Positions 1-8,177 of a DNA stretch of 64,000 nt are shown piece after piece (position 1 is the first letter of the stretch; the number at the start of each line of letters is the position of its first letter). The notes beneath the pieces are model-generated. The model worked only from the letters and a program-made list of their open reading frames with translations, was not told the DNA's origin and did not search any database. Origin of the DNA: Yeosuana aquiaggeris. Its GTDB lineage: Bacteria > Bacteroidota > Bacteroidia > Flavobacteriales > Flavobacteriaceae. The stretch lies in assembly GCF_044003965.1 (NCBI RefSeq), contig NZ_JBAWKC010000005.1, positions 186,001 through 250,000 of the forward strand, in the 5' to 3' direction. A program made the position numbers and the translations under genes.

Positions 1-91
1 AAGGTGGAGCCATTTTAAACTGAGATACTTGCGCTGGTAGCGGTATATTTTTTACTTTTGAAATTCTAATTAAAAATTCATCAAAATTCAT
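1..91 (-). CDS. Nudix hydrolase, likely CoA pyrophosphatase (N-terminal fragment)
   Basis: This is an open frame running off the left edge. Read on the minus strand from the ATG at 89-91 it encodes about 30 residues beginning MNFDEFL and ending in KMAPP. An N-terminus with a short helix followed by KMAPP resembles flavobacterial Nudix hydrolases of the CoA pyrophosphatase type, which cleave the diphosphate of coenzyme A. The Nudix box itself lies outside the window, so the call rests on a short N-terminal match from memory. Its start codon is only three bases from the start codon of the divergent gene at 95. Confidence 0.5.
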   Translation of the reverse strand, partial: MNFDEFLIRISKVKNIPLPAQVSQFKMAPP

Positions 92-94
92 TCT

Positions 95-802
95 ATGAGA
101 ATTGTATGGCTATTGGTTGTATTCATTTTACTTTTAAATTGTGAAGATAAACAAACTAAAAACAAAATTAAGCAAGAGAATACTGAAACAGGAATAGAAA
201 ATAAAGAAGTTAAAACAGAAACAGATGAGGACAATTCTAAACCTTATCCTGTTTTAGATGGTTTACAAAACGCTATGGAATTCTTTTTAGAATATGATAA
301 GAAACATAAAGAAAATAAAGTGCGGCTAACTACTGATTTTGGTTCTATTGATATTTTATTGTTTAATGAAACTAAATTTCACAGATCTAATTTTATCTAT
401 CTTACAAAAAGAGGCTATTTTAACAATACACAATTTTACAGAGTCATTAATAACTTTATTATTCAAGGCGGTAACAGTGATGATAAAAAAACGGCTAACA
501 AAAGAGCAGAAATTGGAAGATACCTGTTACCAACTGATACCAATCGAGGTTTTACCCATGAAAGAGGGGTTATTTCTATGCCAAGTGGTGAAATTGACAA
601 CCCTTACAAATTAGCGTCTCCTTTTGAATTTTTCATCATACAGCAACAAGGTGGATCTCATTTTCTGGATGGTGATTATACGGTTTTTGGCAAAGTAATT
701 GCAGGCATGGATGTCGTTGATAAAATTGCTGCAGTAAAAACTGATGAAGCCGACTGGCCACTGCACAATGTATTTATTAGAAAAGCGGAAATAATCAATT
801 AA
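95..802 (+). CDS. Cyclophilin-type peptidyl-prolyl isomerase lipoprotein
   Basis: Predicted prolyl isomerase of 235 residues anchored in the envelope. A short signal peptide ends in the lipobox LLNC (Cys at residue 16), followed by a charged, Lys/Glu-rich linker to about residue 60. The cyclophilin fold fills the rest: the strand LTTDFGSI, the FYRVINNFIIQGG active-site segment and a C-terminal FGKVIAGMDVVDKI block. Cyclophilins catalyse cis-trans isomerisation of proline bonds and assist folding. The segment usually written FMIQGGD is present as FIIQGGN. The gene is convergent with the next one and their stops overlap by four bases. A cyclophilin-FKBP fusion lipoprotein occurs at 59279. Confidence 0.85.
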   Translation: MRIVWLLVVFILLLNCEDKQTKNKIKQENTETGIENKEVKTETDEDNSKPYPVLDGLQNAMEFFLEYDKKHKENKVRLTTDFGSIDILLFNETKFHRSNFIYLTKRGYFNNTQFYRVINNFIIQGGNSDDKKTANKRAEIGRYLLPTDTNRGFTHERGVISMPSGEIDNPYKLASPFEFFIIQQQGGSHFLDGDYTVFGKVIAGMDVVDKIAAVKTDEADWPLHNVFIRKAEIIN

Positions 803-1401
803 TCTTTATAAATAGTTGGTAATCCAATTTTGAATTTTACAGCCAATATTCTTATTAGAATAACTATTCCAGCTGACAGCAGAAAAACAAAATTATCATC
901 TAATGGAAACATTCTTACCAAAAAGTAAGTGATTCCTCCAACAATACAGGCAGTAGCATAAATTTCCTTCCTGAAAATGACCGGTATTTCATTGCTTAAA
1001 ATATCACGAATAACACCTCCAAAAGAAGCCGTAATAGTACCCAAGGCAATACAAATAACCGGATGAAGACCTGCATGAATTCCCTTTTCAATACCAACAA
1101 CTGTGTACAATCCTATCCCAATAGTATCAAAAAGAAAAAGTGAGGTTCTTAAGTAATTAATATAACTTCTAAAGAGCATTGCAAAAATGGCAGATCCCAA
1201 AATAACATAGGTATAGGTGATATCTTGCATCCAGCTCACGGGCGTTTGACCTATTAAGATATCTCTAAGAGTACCTCCACCTACGGCCGTGACAAAACCA
1301 ATAATTAAAATACCAAATAAATCCATTTTCTTATTTATGGCTACAAGAACACCTGAAATGGCAAAAGCAATAGTTCCTAAAATATCAATAGTATAAAACA
1401 T
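799..1401 (-). CDS. TRIC/UPF0126 family membrane channel protein
   Basis: A 200-residue integral membrane protein with two related halves, each carrying a glycine-rich GG(G)xxRD(I)L signature: GGGTLRDIL near residue 45 and GGVIRDIL near residue 130. This is the internal duplication of the UPF0126 family (YicG-like), now grouped with trimeric intracellular cation channels. About seven hydrophobic segments are visible, so it should sit in the inner membrane. Family members are thought to pass monovalent cations; the physiological substrate here is unknown. It is divergent from oxyR, with a 171-base gap. Confidence 0.85.
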   Translation of the reverse strand: MFYTIDILGTIAFAISGVLVAINKKMDLFGILIIGFVTAVGGGTLRDILIGQTPVSWMQDITYTYVILGSAIFAMLFRSYINYLRTSLFLFDTIGIGLYTVVGIEKGIHAGLHPVICIALGTITASFGGVIRDILSNEIPVIFRKEIYATACIVGGITYFLVRMFPLDDNFVFLLSAGIVILIRILAVKFKIGLPTIYKD

Positions 1402-1572
1402 GCTTCAAAATTAAATGAATATTTTATAGTCCTAAAGATTAAACAAAAAAATAATATATCAACTTATTGAAATTTACTTGTGTGATTAATCAAACATTTA
1501 ATCTATTATTAATACCTTTTATCATAAATTTTATTGATAGTTTTTGTATTTTTATAGTCTAAATTCATGCTC

Positions 1573-2511
1573 ATGACTATAACACAGTTATCATACGTAT
1601 TAGCGGTTGCAGAACACCAAAATTTCACCAAAGCAGCTGAAAAGTGTTTTGTCACACAACCCACTTTAAGCATGCAAATTCAAAAACTTGAAGACCAGTT
1701 GGATATTTTAATCTTTGACCGTTCTAAAAAGCCTATTGAACTTACCGATGTTGGAAGAAAAATTGTAACACAAGCCAGAAACATTGTCAATGAATCCTAT
1801 AGAATACAAGATATTGTAGATCAACAAAAAGGATTTATTGGAGGCGAATTTAAATTAGGGATCATACCTACTATTATGCCTACGCTTTTACCTATGTTTT
1901 TAAAATCTTTTATTAAGAAACATCCAAAAGTAAAGCTTAAAATAGAAGAACTAACTACTGATGAAATAATATCAAGAATCAATGACGGCCATTTAGATGC
2001 TGCCATTGTATCTACACCATTAGAACTTGACACCATCAAAGAACGCGTATTATTTTATGAGCCCTTTGTGAGTTATATACCAAGTAGCCACCGATTACAC
2101 CAAAATATAAAAATTGAAGTATCTGACTTAGACCTTAATGATATGTTACTACTTGAAGATGGTCACTGTTTTAGAGATGGTGTAATCAACCTTTGCAAAG
2201 CTTTTAAAAAGAATACTGAAGAGAAATTCCAAATAGAAAGTGGTAGTATTGAAACTTTAATAAAACTTTCCAACGAAGGATTAGGTATGACCCTTCTACC
2301 ATATTTACATACCCTCGATATCAAAGAGAATGAAAAACAAAATTTACATTATTTTAAAGACCCAACTCCCGCAAGAGAAGTCAGTATCATTTATCATAAA
2401 AGTGAATTAAAGATGCAAATTATTGAAGCTTTACAAAGCGTCATATCAGGCATCATAAGAGGCGCCATCGCATTTCAAAATGTAGAAATCATTAGTCCAT
2501 TAGCAAAATAA
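1573..2511 (+). CDS. oxyR: Hydrogen peroxide-sensing LysR-type regulator OxyR
   Basis: LysR-family regulator with an N-terminal winged helix-turn-helix (residues about 1-60, NFTKAAEKCFVTQPTLSMQI) and a C-terminal periplasmic-binding-like sensor domain. The motif EDGHCFRDGVINLC carries two cysteines nine residues apart, matching the redox pair of OxyR. With the start at the second ATG (1573) they number C199 and C208, as in E. coli. Oxidation to a disulfide should switch on peroxide defence genes. A start two codons upstream at 1567 (MLM) is also open. The gene ends in a strong bidirectional hairpin. No catalase or peroxiredoxin gene is adjacent. Confidence 0.92.
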   Translation: MTITQLSYVLAVAEHQNFTKAAEKCFVTQPTLSMQIQKLEDQLDILIFDRSKKPIELTDVGRKIVTQARNIVNESYRIQDIVDQQKGFIGGEFKLGIIPTIMPTLLPMFLKSFIKKHPKVKLKIEELTTDEIISRINDGHLDAAIVSTPLELDTIKERVLFYEPFVSYIPSSHRLHQNIKIEVSDLDLNDMLLLEDGHCFRDGVINLCKAFKKNTEEKFQIESGSIETLIKLSNEGLGMTLLPYLHTLDIKENEKQNLHYFKDPTPAREVSIIYHKSELKMQIIEALQSVISGIIRGAIAFQNVEIISPLAK

Positions 2512-2538
2512 AAAAGAGCGACTAATAGTCGCTCTTTT
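2512..2538. terminator. Bidirectional terminator between oxyR and a small convergent gene
   Basis: A perfect 12-bp inverted repeat (AAAAGAGCGACT and AGTCGCTCTTTT) with a three-base loop has an A run on the left and a T run on the right. It can therefore stop transcription in both directions. Confidence 0.9.
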
Positions 2539-2540
2539 CT

Positions 2541-2738
2541 TTATGCATTTAAATAAACCAAAGATTGATTTAATTCGGGGTTCTGCTGCACGAGACTAAG
2601 AATAAACAATTTTAATTCTTCAATCTCATAAGGCAATAATCTTTGAACTGCCTTTTGTACTTCTTTACAGAACAAACTTACATCAAAACTAACTTTATGA
2701 AGTATTGTTTTGGTGTACTCTAACATTGCTCTTGCCAT
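2541..2738 (-). CDS. Small conserved protein of unknown function, 65 aa
   Basis: The product begins MARAMLEYTKTILHKVSF and contains a helical middle part (KEVQKAVQRLLPYEIEELKLF) and a hydrophilic end. No signal peptide, membrane segment or known domain is visible. The sequence looks like a short protein I recall from other Flavobacteriia, always of this size, but no function is known to me. It shares the terminator at 2512-2538 with oxyR. The dense coding up to the terminator and the isolated single-gene layout support a real gene rather than a chance frame. Confidence 0.75.
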   Translation of the reverse strand: MARAMLEYTKTILHKVSFDVSLFCKEVQKAVQRLLPYEIEELKLFILSLVQQNPELNQSLVYLNA

Positions 2739-2870
2739 AATTTAACTATAGGTTTTTGGTTGAAAAAATTTACTAAAGTATAACTATTTTTTAGGCGGAT
2801 TAATTAAATTAATAACTCGAATTTAAGAAAAATATTGTTACTAATCTAAGTTTAAACAAAATATTAACTG

Positions 2871-3671
2871 TTAAAATCTGTTATCTCCATCAATTAGATT
2901 TCCCAGACCTCCAAGTATACTGCCTTCTCCTTTTTGTTTACCACCTCCTTGAGGGGCTGATGCCAAAACGCGACCAGCTAATCGGCTAAATGGTAAAGAC
3001 TGAATGTAAACTGTTCCGGGGCCTTGCAGTTTGGCGAAAAATAATCCCTCACCTCCAAAAATGGTATTTTTAATACCTCCAACAAATTCAATATCATAAT
3101 CAACATCTTGTGTAAAACCGACAATGCATCCTGTATCAACCCTTAAAGTTTCACCACGTTGAAGAACTTTCTTTGCCATGGTGCCTCCAGCATGAACAAA
3201 CGCCATTCCGTCTCCTTCTAACTTTTGCATGATAAAACCTTCACCTCCAAAAAGTCCGCGTCCTAAACGTTTACTAAATTCTATACCTATGCTCACACCT
3301 TTTGCGGCGCATAAAAAAGCGTCTTTTTGACAAATAAATTTACCTCCAAAATCTGTTAAATCAATAGGAATAATTTTTCCCGGATAAGGAGATGCAAAGG
3401 ATACTTTTCTTTTTCCAACTACATTGTTATAAAAAGCAGTCATAAATAAACTTTCTCCAGTAAGAATTCGTTTTCCGGCTCCTAAAATAGAGCCTAAAAA
3501 ACCTTCATTTTTAGTTGACCCATCTCCAAAGATAGTTTCCATTTTAATACCATCATCCATCATCATAAAACTGCCGGCTTCGGCAACTACCCCTTCTTGA
3601 GGATCAAGTTCAATTTCTACATACTGCATCTCTTCACCATACAGATGGTAATCTATTTCATGTGCATTCAT
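2871..3671 (-). CDS. TIGR00266/AIM24 family protein
   Basis: A 266-residue protein made of glycine-rich beta repeats (GGEGFIMQKLEGDG, FGGEGLFFAKLQGPG). This is the hallmark of the AIM24/TIGR00266 family, whose fold resembles the tryptophan RNA-binding attenuation protein. It begins MNAHEIDYHLYGEEMQYVEI, typical of the family, and has full family length. There is no signal peptide, so it is probably cytoplasmic. The biochemical role of the bacterial family is not established. It lies upstream of the small gene at 2541 and downstream of the DUF4442 gene on the same strand. Confidence 0.85.
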   Translation of the reverse strand: MNAHEIDYHLYGEEMQYVEIELDPQEGVVAEAGSFMMMDDGIKMETIFGDGSTKNEGFLGSILGAGKRILTGESLFMTAFYNNVVGKRKVSFASPYPGKIIPIDLTDFGGKFICQKDAFLCAAKGVSIGIEFSKRLGRGLFGGEGFIMQKLEGDGMAFVHAGGTMAKKVLQRGETLRVDTGCIVGFTQDVDYDIEFVGGIKNTIFGGEGLFFAKLQGPGTVYIQSLPFSRLAGRVLASAPQGGGKQKGEGSILGGLGNLIDGDNRF

Positions 3672-3756
3672 TATTTTAAGTTTATTTGTTAATCTGCTTA
3701 TTTGTTGATGTGATTATGATTTCGTTACAAAAAAAATATTGTTCAACTTTTAATAT

Positions 3757-4212
3757 CTAGTTTTTAACCTTAATACTCCATTCAAAATTGAAGGTAGACA
3801 CCACAATACCCTCTTCATTTAGACCTACAGATTGCATCCAAAAGGTTTGTCCTTCACCTGTTGCAATTGTTTTTTTAAGAGCATCATCTATGAGATGACC
3901 ATCTTTACAAGTAAAGGTGATTTTACCAACCGCCTTTTTAGTAAAAGAAGCGTTATTTGAAGTAACTAACATTGAAATGCGCTTACCAGATTCTTGTATT
4001 TTTCCAATAATTAAAGCGCCAGTTGAAAACTCTGCTGCCATGCCTTGCACGGCCCAAAACATAGACTTAAAGGGATTTTGATTAATCCATCGATGCCTGA
4101 CAGTTACAATACTCTTATCATTATCAATAAACCTGGTTCTGACTCCACATAAATAAGCCGAAGGCAATTTAAATATGGTGTAAGCATTTAGTTTTCTTGG
4201 TGTTATATTCAT
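3757..4212 (-). CDS. DUF4442 hotdog-fold protein (thioesterase-like)
   Basis: A 151-residue protein with the central motif NPFKSMFWAVQGMAAEFSTG, typical of DUF4442 proteins. These adopt the hotdog fold of acyl-CoA thioesterases such as PaaI. A role in acyl-CoA or acyl-ACP hydrolysis is an inference from the fold; no substrate is indicated. The protein is soluble and cytoplasmic, with no signal peptide. It is followed on the same strand by the AIM24-like gene after an 85-base gap, so the two may be cotranscribed. Confidence 0.8.
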   Translation of the reverse strand: MNITPRKLNAYTIFKLPSAYLCGVRTRFIDNDKSIVTVRHRWINQNPFKSMFWAVQGMAAEFSTGALIIGKIQESGKRISMLVTSNNASFTKKAVGKITFTCKDGHLIDDALKKTIATGEGQTFWMQSVGLNEEGIVVSTFNFEWSIKVKN

Positions 4213-4322
4213 TATATGTTTTTGAATTTTTGACTAAATTATTGAAAATAAATGACATTACCATTTGTTAAATTTATGTTAAATTTTAGTACTATGTGTT
4301 ACATAATACCTTCTTTTAGCTA

Positions 4323-4330
4323 TATATTTG
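4323..4330 (+). promoter_or_regulatory. -7 promoter box for the DUF4870 gene
   Basis: TATATTTG matches the Bacteroidota -7 consensus TAnnTTTG exactly and lies 29 bases before the ATG at 4360. No clear TTG -33 element is seen at the usual distance. Confidence 0.5.
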
Positions 4331-4359
4331 CATAGGATATTATTATATACTTTGAAATC

Positions 4360-4806
4360 ATGTTAGACAATCATCAAAAAAACATCGCAACCTTTATTCA
4401 TTTATCAACCTTTAGTAGGTTTATCATTCCGTTAGGGAATTTTATTGGTCCTATTATTCTGTGGGTAAGTAATAAAGATAAATCTGAGTTTGTAGATGCT
4501 CATGGAAAGCAAGCTATTAATTTTCAAATTAGTATTTTACTGTACGCCATCATTTTGGGTACCATTAGCATTCCATTTTTCATCTTTAACCTATTTAGTG
4601 GTTTTGACTTTATTGATTTTCATGGTTTACATGATTTTCATCTTAACATTGGCAAGCCTTCTCCTCTATTGTATATAGGAGGTGCTTTAGGAGGTCTAGC
4701 TATTTTAGGTTTTGTTTTAGAACTGGTATTTATCATTAAAGCGAGTTTAGAAGCCAGAGATGGTGAATTATACCAATATCCTTTTACTATTAATTTCATC
4801 AAATAA
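4360..4806 (+). CDS. DUF4870 domain membrane protein
   Basis: A 148-residue membrane protein with three to four hydrophobic segments: FIIPLGNFIGPIILWV, an ILLYAIILGTISIPFFIF block and GGALGGLAILGFVLELVFII. The motif DAHGKQAINFQIS between the first two is the DUF4870 (Tic20-like) signature. The function of this family is unknown. The segment between this gene and padR (146 bases) shows only weak, short frames. It precedes the padR-pspC pair on the same strand and may belong to the same envelope-related group. Confidence 0.85.
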   Translation: MLDNHQKNIATFIHLSTFSRFIIPLGNFIGPIILWVSNKDKSEFVDAHGKQAINFQISILLYAIILGTISIPFFIFNLFSGFDFIDFHGLHDFHLNIGKPSPLLYIGGALGGLAILGFVLELVFIIKASLEARDGELYQYPFTINFIK

Positions 4807-4952
4807 TCAATCATAAATCAATCAAAAAATGAACAGTTTTATAATATTTAAACGCTTTAGAACATGACACGAGCATTGTTAAAATCATCAATCATTCTAA
4901 ATGTCTTAAATGCGAACTGCATAAGACCTTTAAAAAACATTATCAACGACTT

Positions 4953-5297
4953 ATGAAAATAGAAAACACAAAAGCACAAATGCGTAAAGGTGTGTTAGAA
5001 TACTGTATACTCTCGGTCTTAAAAGATGAAGATGCGTATGTAGCAGAAATTTTAGACACTCTTAAAGACGCCAAACTGCTTGTTGTAGAAGGAACCATTT
5101 ATCCGCTACTAACAAGACTTAAAAATGCCGGTCTCCTTAATTACAGATGGGAAGAATCCACCTCAGGACCGCCAAGAAAATATTACGGTTTAACAGAAAC
5201 CGGAAAACTTTTTCTAAAAGAATTAAATACCACATGGAGCGAATTACAAAACGCCGTTAATCTAGTAACCAGAAAAAAAACAACAAAAAATGAATAA
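4953..5297 (+). CDS. PadR family transcriptional regulator
   Basis: A 114-residue winged-helix protein of the PadR family, with the landmark motifs MRKGVLEYCILSVL, EGTIYPLLTRLKNAGLL and GPPRKYYGLTETG. PadR proteins are usually local repressors controlled by ligands or stress. The start ATG leaves a typical N-terminus. The gene overlaps the following PspC gene by eight bases, so the two are translationally coupled and the repressor probably controls its own operon. No operator palindrome was identified upstream. Confidence 0.93.
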   Translation: MKIENTKAQMRKGVLEYCILSVLKDEDAYVAEILDTLKDAKLLVVEGTIYPLLTRLKNAGLLNYRWEESTSGPPRKYYGLTETGKLFLKELNTTWSELQNAVNLVTRKKTTKNE

Positions 5298-7107
5298 AAC
5301 AGTCAACATAAATTTAGCAGGTATATTTTTTCATATTGATGAAGATGCGTACTTAAAATTACAGCGCTATCTTGAGGCTATAAAACGTTCATTTACAGAT
5401 TCTCAAGGTCGTTCTGAAATTATATCAGACATTGAAGCTCGTATTTCAGAACTTTTTAGTGAGCGTGTAAAACACGACAAGCAAGTTATTGGAAATAAAG
5501 AAGTTGAAGAGGTTATTTCAATCATGGGCCAACCAGAAGATTATTTGGTTGACGACGAAATTTTTGAAGACGAACCAAAAACGACATATAAAACAAAATC
5601 GGCTCCTTCTAAAAAACTTTTTAGAGACACTGACAACTCCTATATTGGCGGCGTCGCTTCCGGCTTAGGTCATTATTTAGGCATAGATGCTGTCTGGATT
5701 CGTTTAATCTGGTTATTATTAGCCATTGGTTCTGGTGGAACCTTTATATTCATATACATTCTCTTCTGGGTTTTAGTACCAGAAGCCAGAACGACTGCAG
5801 ATAAACTTACCATGACTGGTGAGCCTGTAAATATTAGCAACATCGAAAAAAAAATCAAAGACGGGTTTGAAAGTGTTTCTGAAACCGTAACTGATGTCGC
5901 CAAAAATGTGTCTGAATCTGTTTCTGGCGCTGCAAAAAATGTTTCTGATGCCGCAAAAAAAGTAGATCTAAAAAAACAAAGCAGTAACATAAAGTCAAGC
6001 TCAAAGTCTTTTTTTGATACTCTTGGAGACATAATTATGTTCTTTTTTACGGTGTTTGCAAAATTTGTTGGCATCATTCTTATGATTACCGGAGCCTCAG
6101 CTTTAATAGCATTAATAATAGGTTTGTTTTCATTAGGAGTTACTAATATTCTTCATATACCTGGATTAGACTTTGTAGAAATGGCTAATGCTGGCGACAC
6201 CCCAATTTGGTTAGTATCCCTACTTGCATTTTTCTCAGTAGGTATTCCATTCTTTTTCCTTTTCTATTTAGGATTAAAAATACTGGTTAACAACCTAAAA
6301 TCAATTGGTAATATCGCGAAGTTTACCTTATTAGGAATATGGATTTTATCCTTTATAGGGCTTATTATAATTGGAATAAGACAAGCCAGTGAACATGCCT
6401 TTAATGAACGTGTTACAGAAAAGCAAGAGTTCTTTATAGCCCCTAATGACACCTTACACATTAAAATGGTTAATAATGATAAATATGGCAGTCTTTACAG
6501 AAACCATCAATCATTTAAATTTGGTAATAATGAAAAAGGAGAGAGAATTATTTATTCGTCTGATATCGATATTATTGTAAAATCCACAACAGATTCAATT
6601 GCTTCTATAAGTATTGAAAAATCTGCCGATGGAAGAGATTATGACAAAGCCATTGAACGTGCAAATAACATTAGTTACAGTTATACTATCAAAGGCAATG
6701 ACATTTTATTGGATAGTTATTTAATGACTAAAGCAAAAAACAAATTCAGTGATCAAGAAATTGATATCATTTTATATCTGCCAGAAGGCATTATTGCTAA
6801 CTTTAATACCAATACCAGGAACTTCTTAAATAATCGTATTTATGATGATAATATTGTATCCTCAAAACATGTGAATCATTTTCTAAAAATTAAGACTGAT
6901 GAGGTGGATTGTTTGGATTGTCCTGTTGAAATTGATATTGATATTGATCATGAAGATGACGGCATTATTATTAATAAAGAAGGTATAGACATTAAGGTAG
7001 ACAGCAGTAGTTTACGAATTAATAAAAACGGACTAAAAGCTAACAGTCCTGCTGTTAAAGTTAATATTGACAATAATGGCATTCAAATAAAATCAGACGA
7101 GAACTAA
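5290..7107 (+). CDS. PspC domain membrane protein with 11-residue repeats
   Basis: A 605-residue envelope-stress type protein. Residues 1-95 form an acidic helical domain (ending in EVEEVISIMGQPEDYL) like the HAAS domain found with PadR regulators. Residues about 105-165 are a PspC domain (YIGGVASGLGHYLGIDAVWIR plus a membrane helix). Residues about 196-229 hold amphipathic 11-residue repeats (VSETVTDVAKN, VSESVSGAAKN, VSDAAKKVDLK) that could lie on a membrane. Three more hydrophobic helices follow up to about residue 370, then a beta-rich C-terminal domain with repeated short motifs. PspC proteins sense membrane stress; ligand and partners here are unknown. Confidence 0.88.
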   Translation: MNKTVNINLAGIFFHIDEDAYLKLQRYLEAIKRSFTDSQGRSEIISDIEARISELFSERVKHDKQVIGNKEVEEVISIMGQPEDYLVDDEIFEDEPKTTYKTKSAPSKKLFRDTDNSYIGGVASGLGHYLGIDAVWIRLIWLLLAIGSGGTFIFIYILFWVLVPEARTTADKLTMTGEPVNISNIEKKIKDGFESVSETVTDVAKNVSESVSGAAKNVSDAAKKVDLKKQSSNIKSSSKSFFDTLGDIIMFFFTVFAKFVGIILMITGASALIALIIGLFSLGVTNILHIPGLDFVEMANAGDTPIWLVSLLAFFSVGIPFFFLFYLGLKILVNNLKSIGNIAKFTLLGIWILSFIGLIIIGIRQASEHAFNERVTEKQEFFIAPNDTLHIKMVNNDKYGSLYRNHQSFKFGNNEKGERIIYSSDIDIIVKSTTDSIASISIEKSADGRDYDKAIERANNISYSYTIKGNDILLDSYLMTKAKNKFSDQEIDIILYLPEGIIANFNTNTRNFLNNRIYDDNIVSSKHVNHFLKIKTDEVDCLDCPVEIDIDIDHEDDGIIINKEGIDIKVDSSSLRINKNGLKANSPAVKVNIDNNGIQIKSDEN

Positions 7108-7212
7108 TTCAACAATTCATCAACTTAAATCAACAACTCAGTTATTTATGTTTCCTGTTATTTTAGAGAACATAGATATTTGGATAAGTAATAAATCAAA
7201 AAACTAACAATC

Positions 7213-7938
7213 ATGACAACACTAATTAAAATTCTTGTAACCTCTTTATTAAGTTTATCACTTTTCTCATGTAATTTTGATATGAATTTTACTGGAGTGA
7301 AGGGAAATGGTAATATTCAATTAGAAAACCGTACCCTTAACCAATCATTTAATACCATTAAAGCCAGCCAAGGACTTGAAGTTTATGTAACACAAGGAAA
7401 TGAAGAAAGCATTGTTATTGAGGCTGATGAAAATCTGCTTGAACTCATTAAAACTGAAGTTAAGGATAATGAATTACGTATTTATGCAGAAAAAAATATT
7501 GGCTATGCCGCTTCAAAAAAAATCATGGTAACCTTCAAAGAGGTTTCGAAAATTACTTCAACCAGTGGTAGCGATGTAATTTCAACTAACACCATTACTT
7601 CAGATTATTTAGAATTAAATACCTCAAGTGGTAGTGATATGAAACTTACTGTAAATACCTCAACACTGCATTGTAATTCAAGTAGTGGTAGTGATTTAAA
7701 ACTATCTGGCAATACAGAAAAATTAGTTGCAGATGCTTCAAGCGGAAGCGATATAAAAGCTTCAGAATTAATGGCTGTTTCCAGTCAGGTTAAAGCCACA
7801 AGTGGCGCAGACATCACTGTAAACACCGCCAAAGAGTTAACTGCAGATGCGAATAGTGGTGGAGACATCAAGTATTATGGAAATCCTGATATAATTAATA
7901 AAACGGATTCCCATTCTGGTAGTATTTCCAAACAATAA
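7213..7938 (+). CDS. Head-GIN domain (DUF2807) lipoprotein
   Basis: A 241-residue lipoprotein with signal peptide and lipobox LFSC (Cys near residue 20). The rest is a DUF2807 (putative autotransporter adhesin, head GIN) domain. It shows a periodic motif about every 18-22 residues: TSGSDV, SSGSDM, SSGSDL, SSGSDI, TSGADI, NSGGDI. This periodicity indicates a right-handed beta-helix with stacked Ser-Gly-Asp turns. Members occur next to PadR/PspC genes in Bacteroidota, as here, after a 105-base gap. The function is not known; surface or periplasmic location is inferred from the lipobox. Confidence 0.88.
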   Translation: MTTLIKILVTSLLSLSLFSCNFDMNFTGVKGNGNIQLENRTLNQSFNTIKASQGLEVYVTQGNEESIVIEADENLLELIKTEVKDNELRIYAEKNIGYAASKKIMVTFKEVSKITSTSGSDVISTNTITSDYLELNTSSGSDMKLTVNTSTLHCNSSSGSDLKLSGNTEKLVADASSGSDIKASELMAVSSQVKATSGADITVNTAKELTADANSGGDIKYYGNPDIINKTDSHSGSISKQ

Positions 7939-7959
7939 TCAACCTGATTACCAACCCAT

Positions 7960-7991
7960 AAAAAAGCTGAAATTAAAACTTCAGCTTTTTT
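7960..7991. terminator. Bidirectional terminator between DUF2807 gene and tRNA-Pro
   Basis: A 12-bp perfect stem (AAAAAAGCTGAA and TTCAGCTTTTTT) with an eight-base loop. The flanking A and T runs suit termination of both the plus-strand gene and the minus-strand tRNA. Confidence 0.9.
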
Positions 7992-8004
7992 ATTAAGCAA
8001 TATG

Positions 8005-8078
8005 TCGGGATGACAGGATTTGAACCTGCGACCACACGGCCCCCAGCCGTGTACGCTACCGGACTGCGCCACATCCCG
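8005..8078 (-). tRNA. tRNA-Pro (anticodon GGG)
   Basis: A complete cloverleaf can be drawn on the minus strand. The acceptor stem is CGGGATG/CATCCCG with discriminator A, the D stem GCGC/GCGT, the T arm GCAGG-TTCAAAT-CCTGT. The anticodon stem CACGG/CCGTG closes the loop CTGGGGG, so the anticodon is GGG (proline, codons CCC and CCU). CCA is not encoded. Confidence 0.95.
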
Positions 8079-8127
8079 TTTATAATTTCTGTTTTCAAAG
8101 AAAACACTTTTCTGTAAATTGTAAAAA

Positions 8128-8159
8128 TAAAAACCAAAGCATTTCTATGCTTTGGTTTT
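8128..8159 (-). terminator. Terminator of trxB
   Basis: A 13-bp perfect stem (AAAACCAAAGCAT and ATGCTTTGGTTTT) with loop TTCT lies 19 bases after the trxB stop. A T-rich tail follows on the minus strand. Confidence 0.85.
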
Positions 8160-8177
8160 ACCAAAGTAAACTATATT

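Noticed and set aside
1406..1413. TAATTTTG on the minus strand as promoter of the UPF0126 gene
   Set aside because: It lies only four bases before the ATG, which leaves no room for a leader; likely chance in AT-rich DNA.
4864..4956. A 30-codon frame (MTRALLKSS) before padR
   Set aside because: It is short, has no recognisable feature and runs into the padR start; probably chance.
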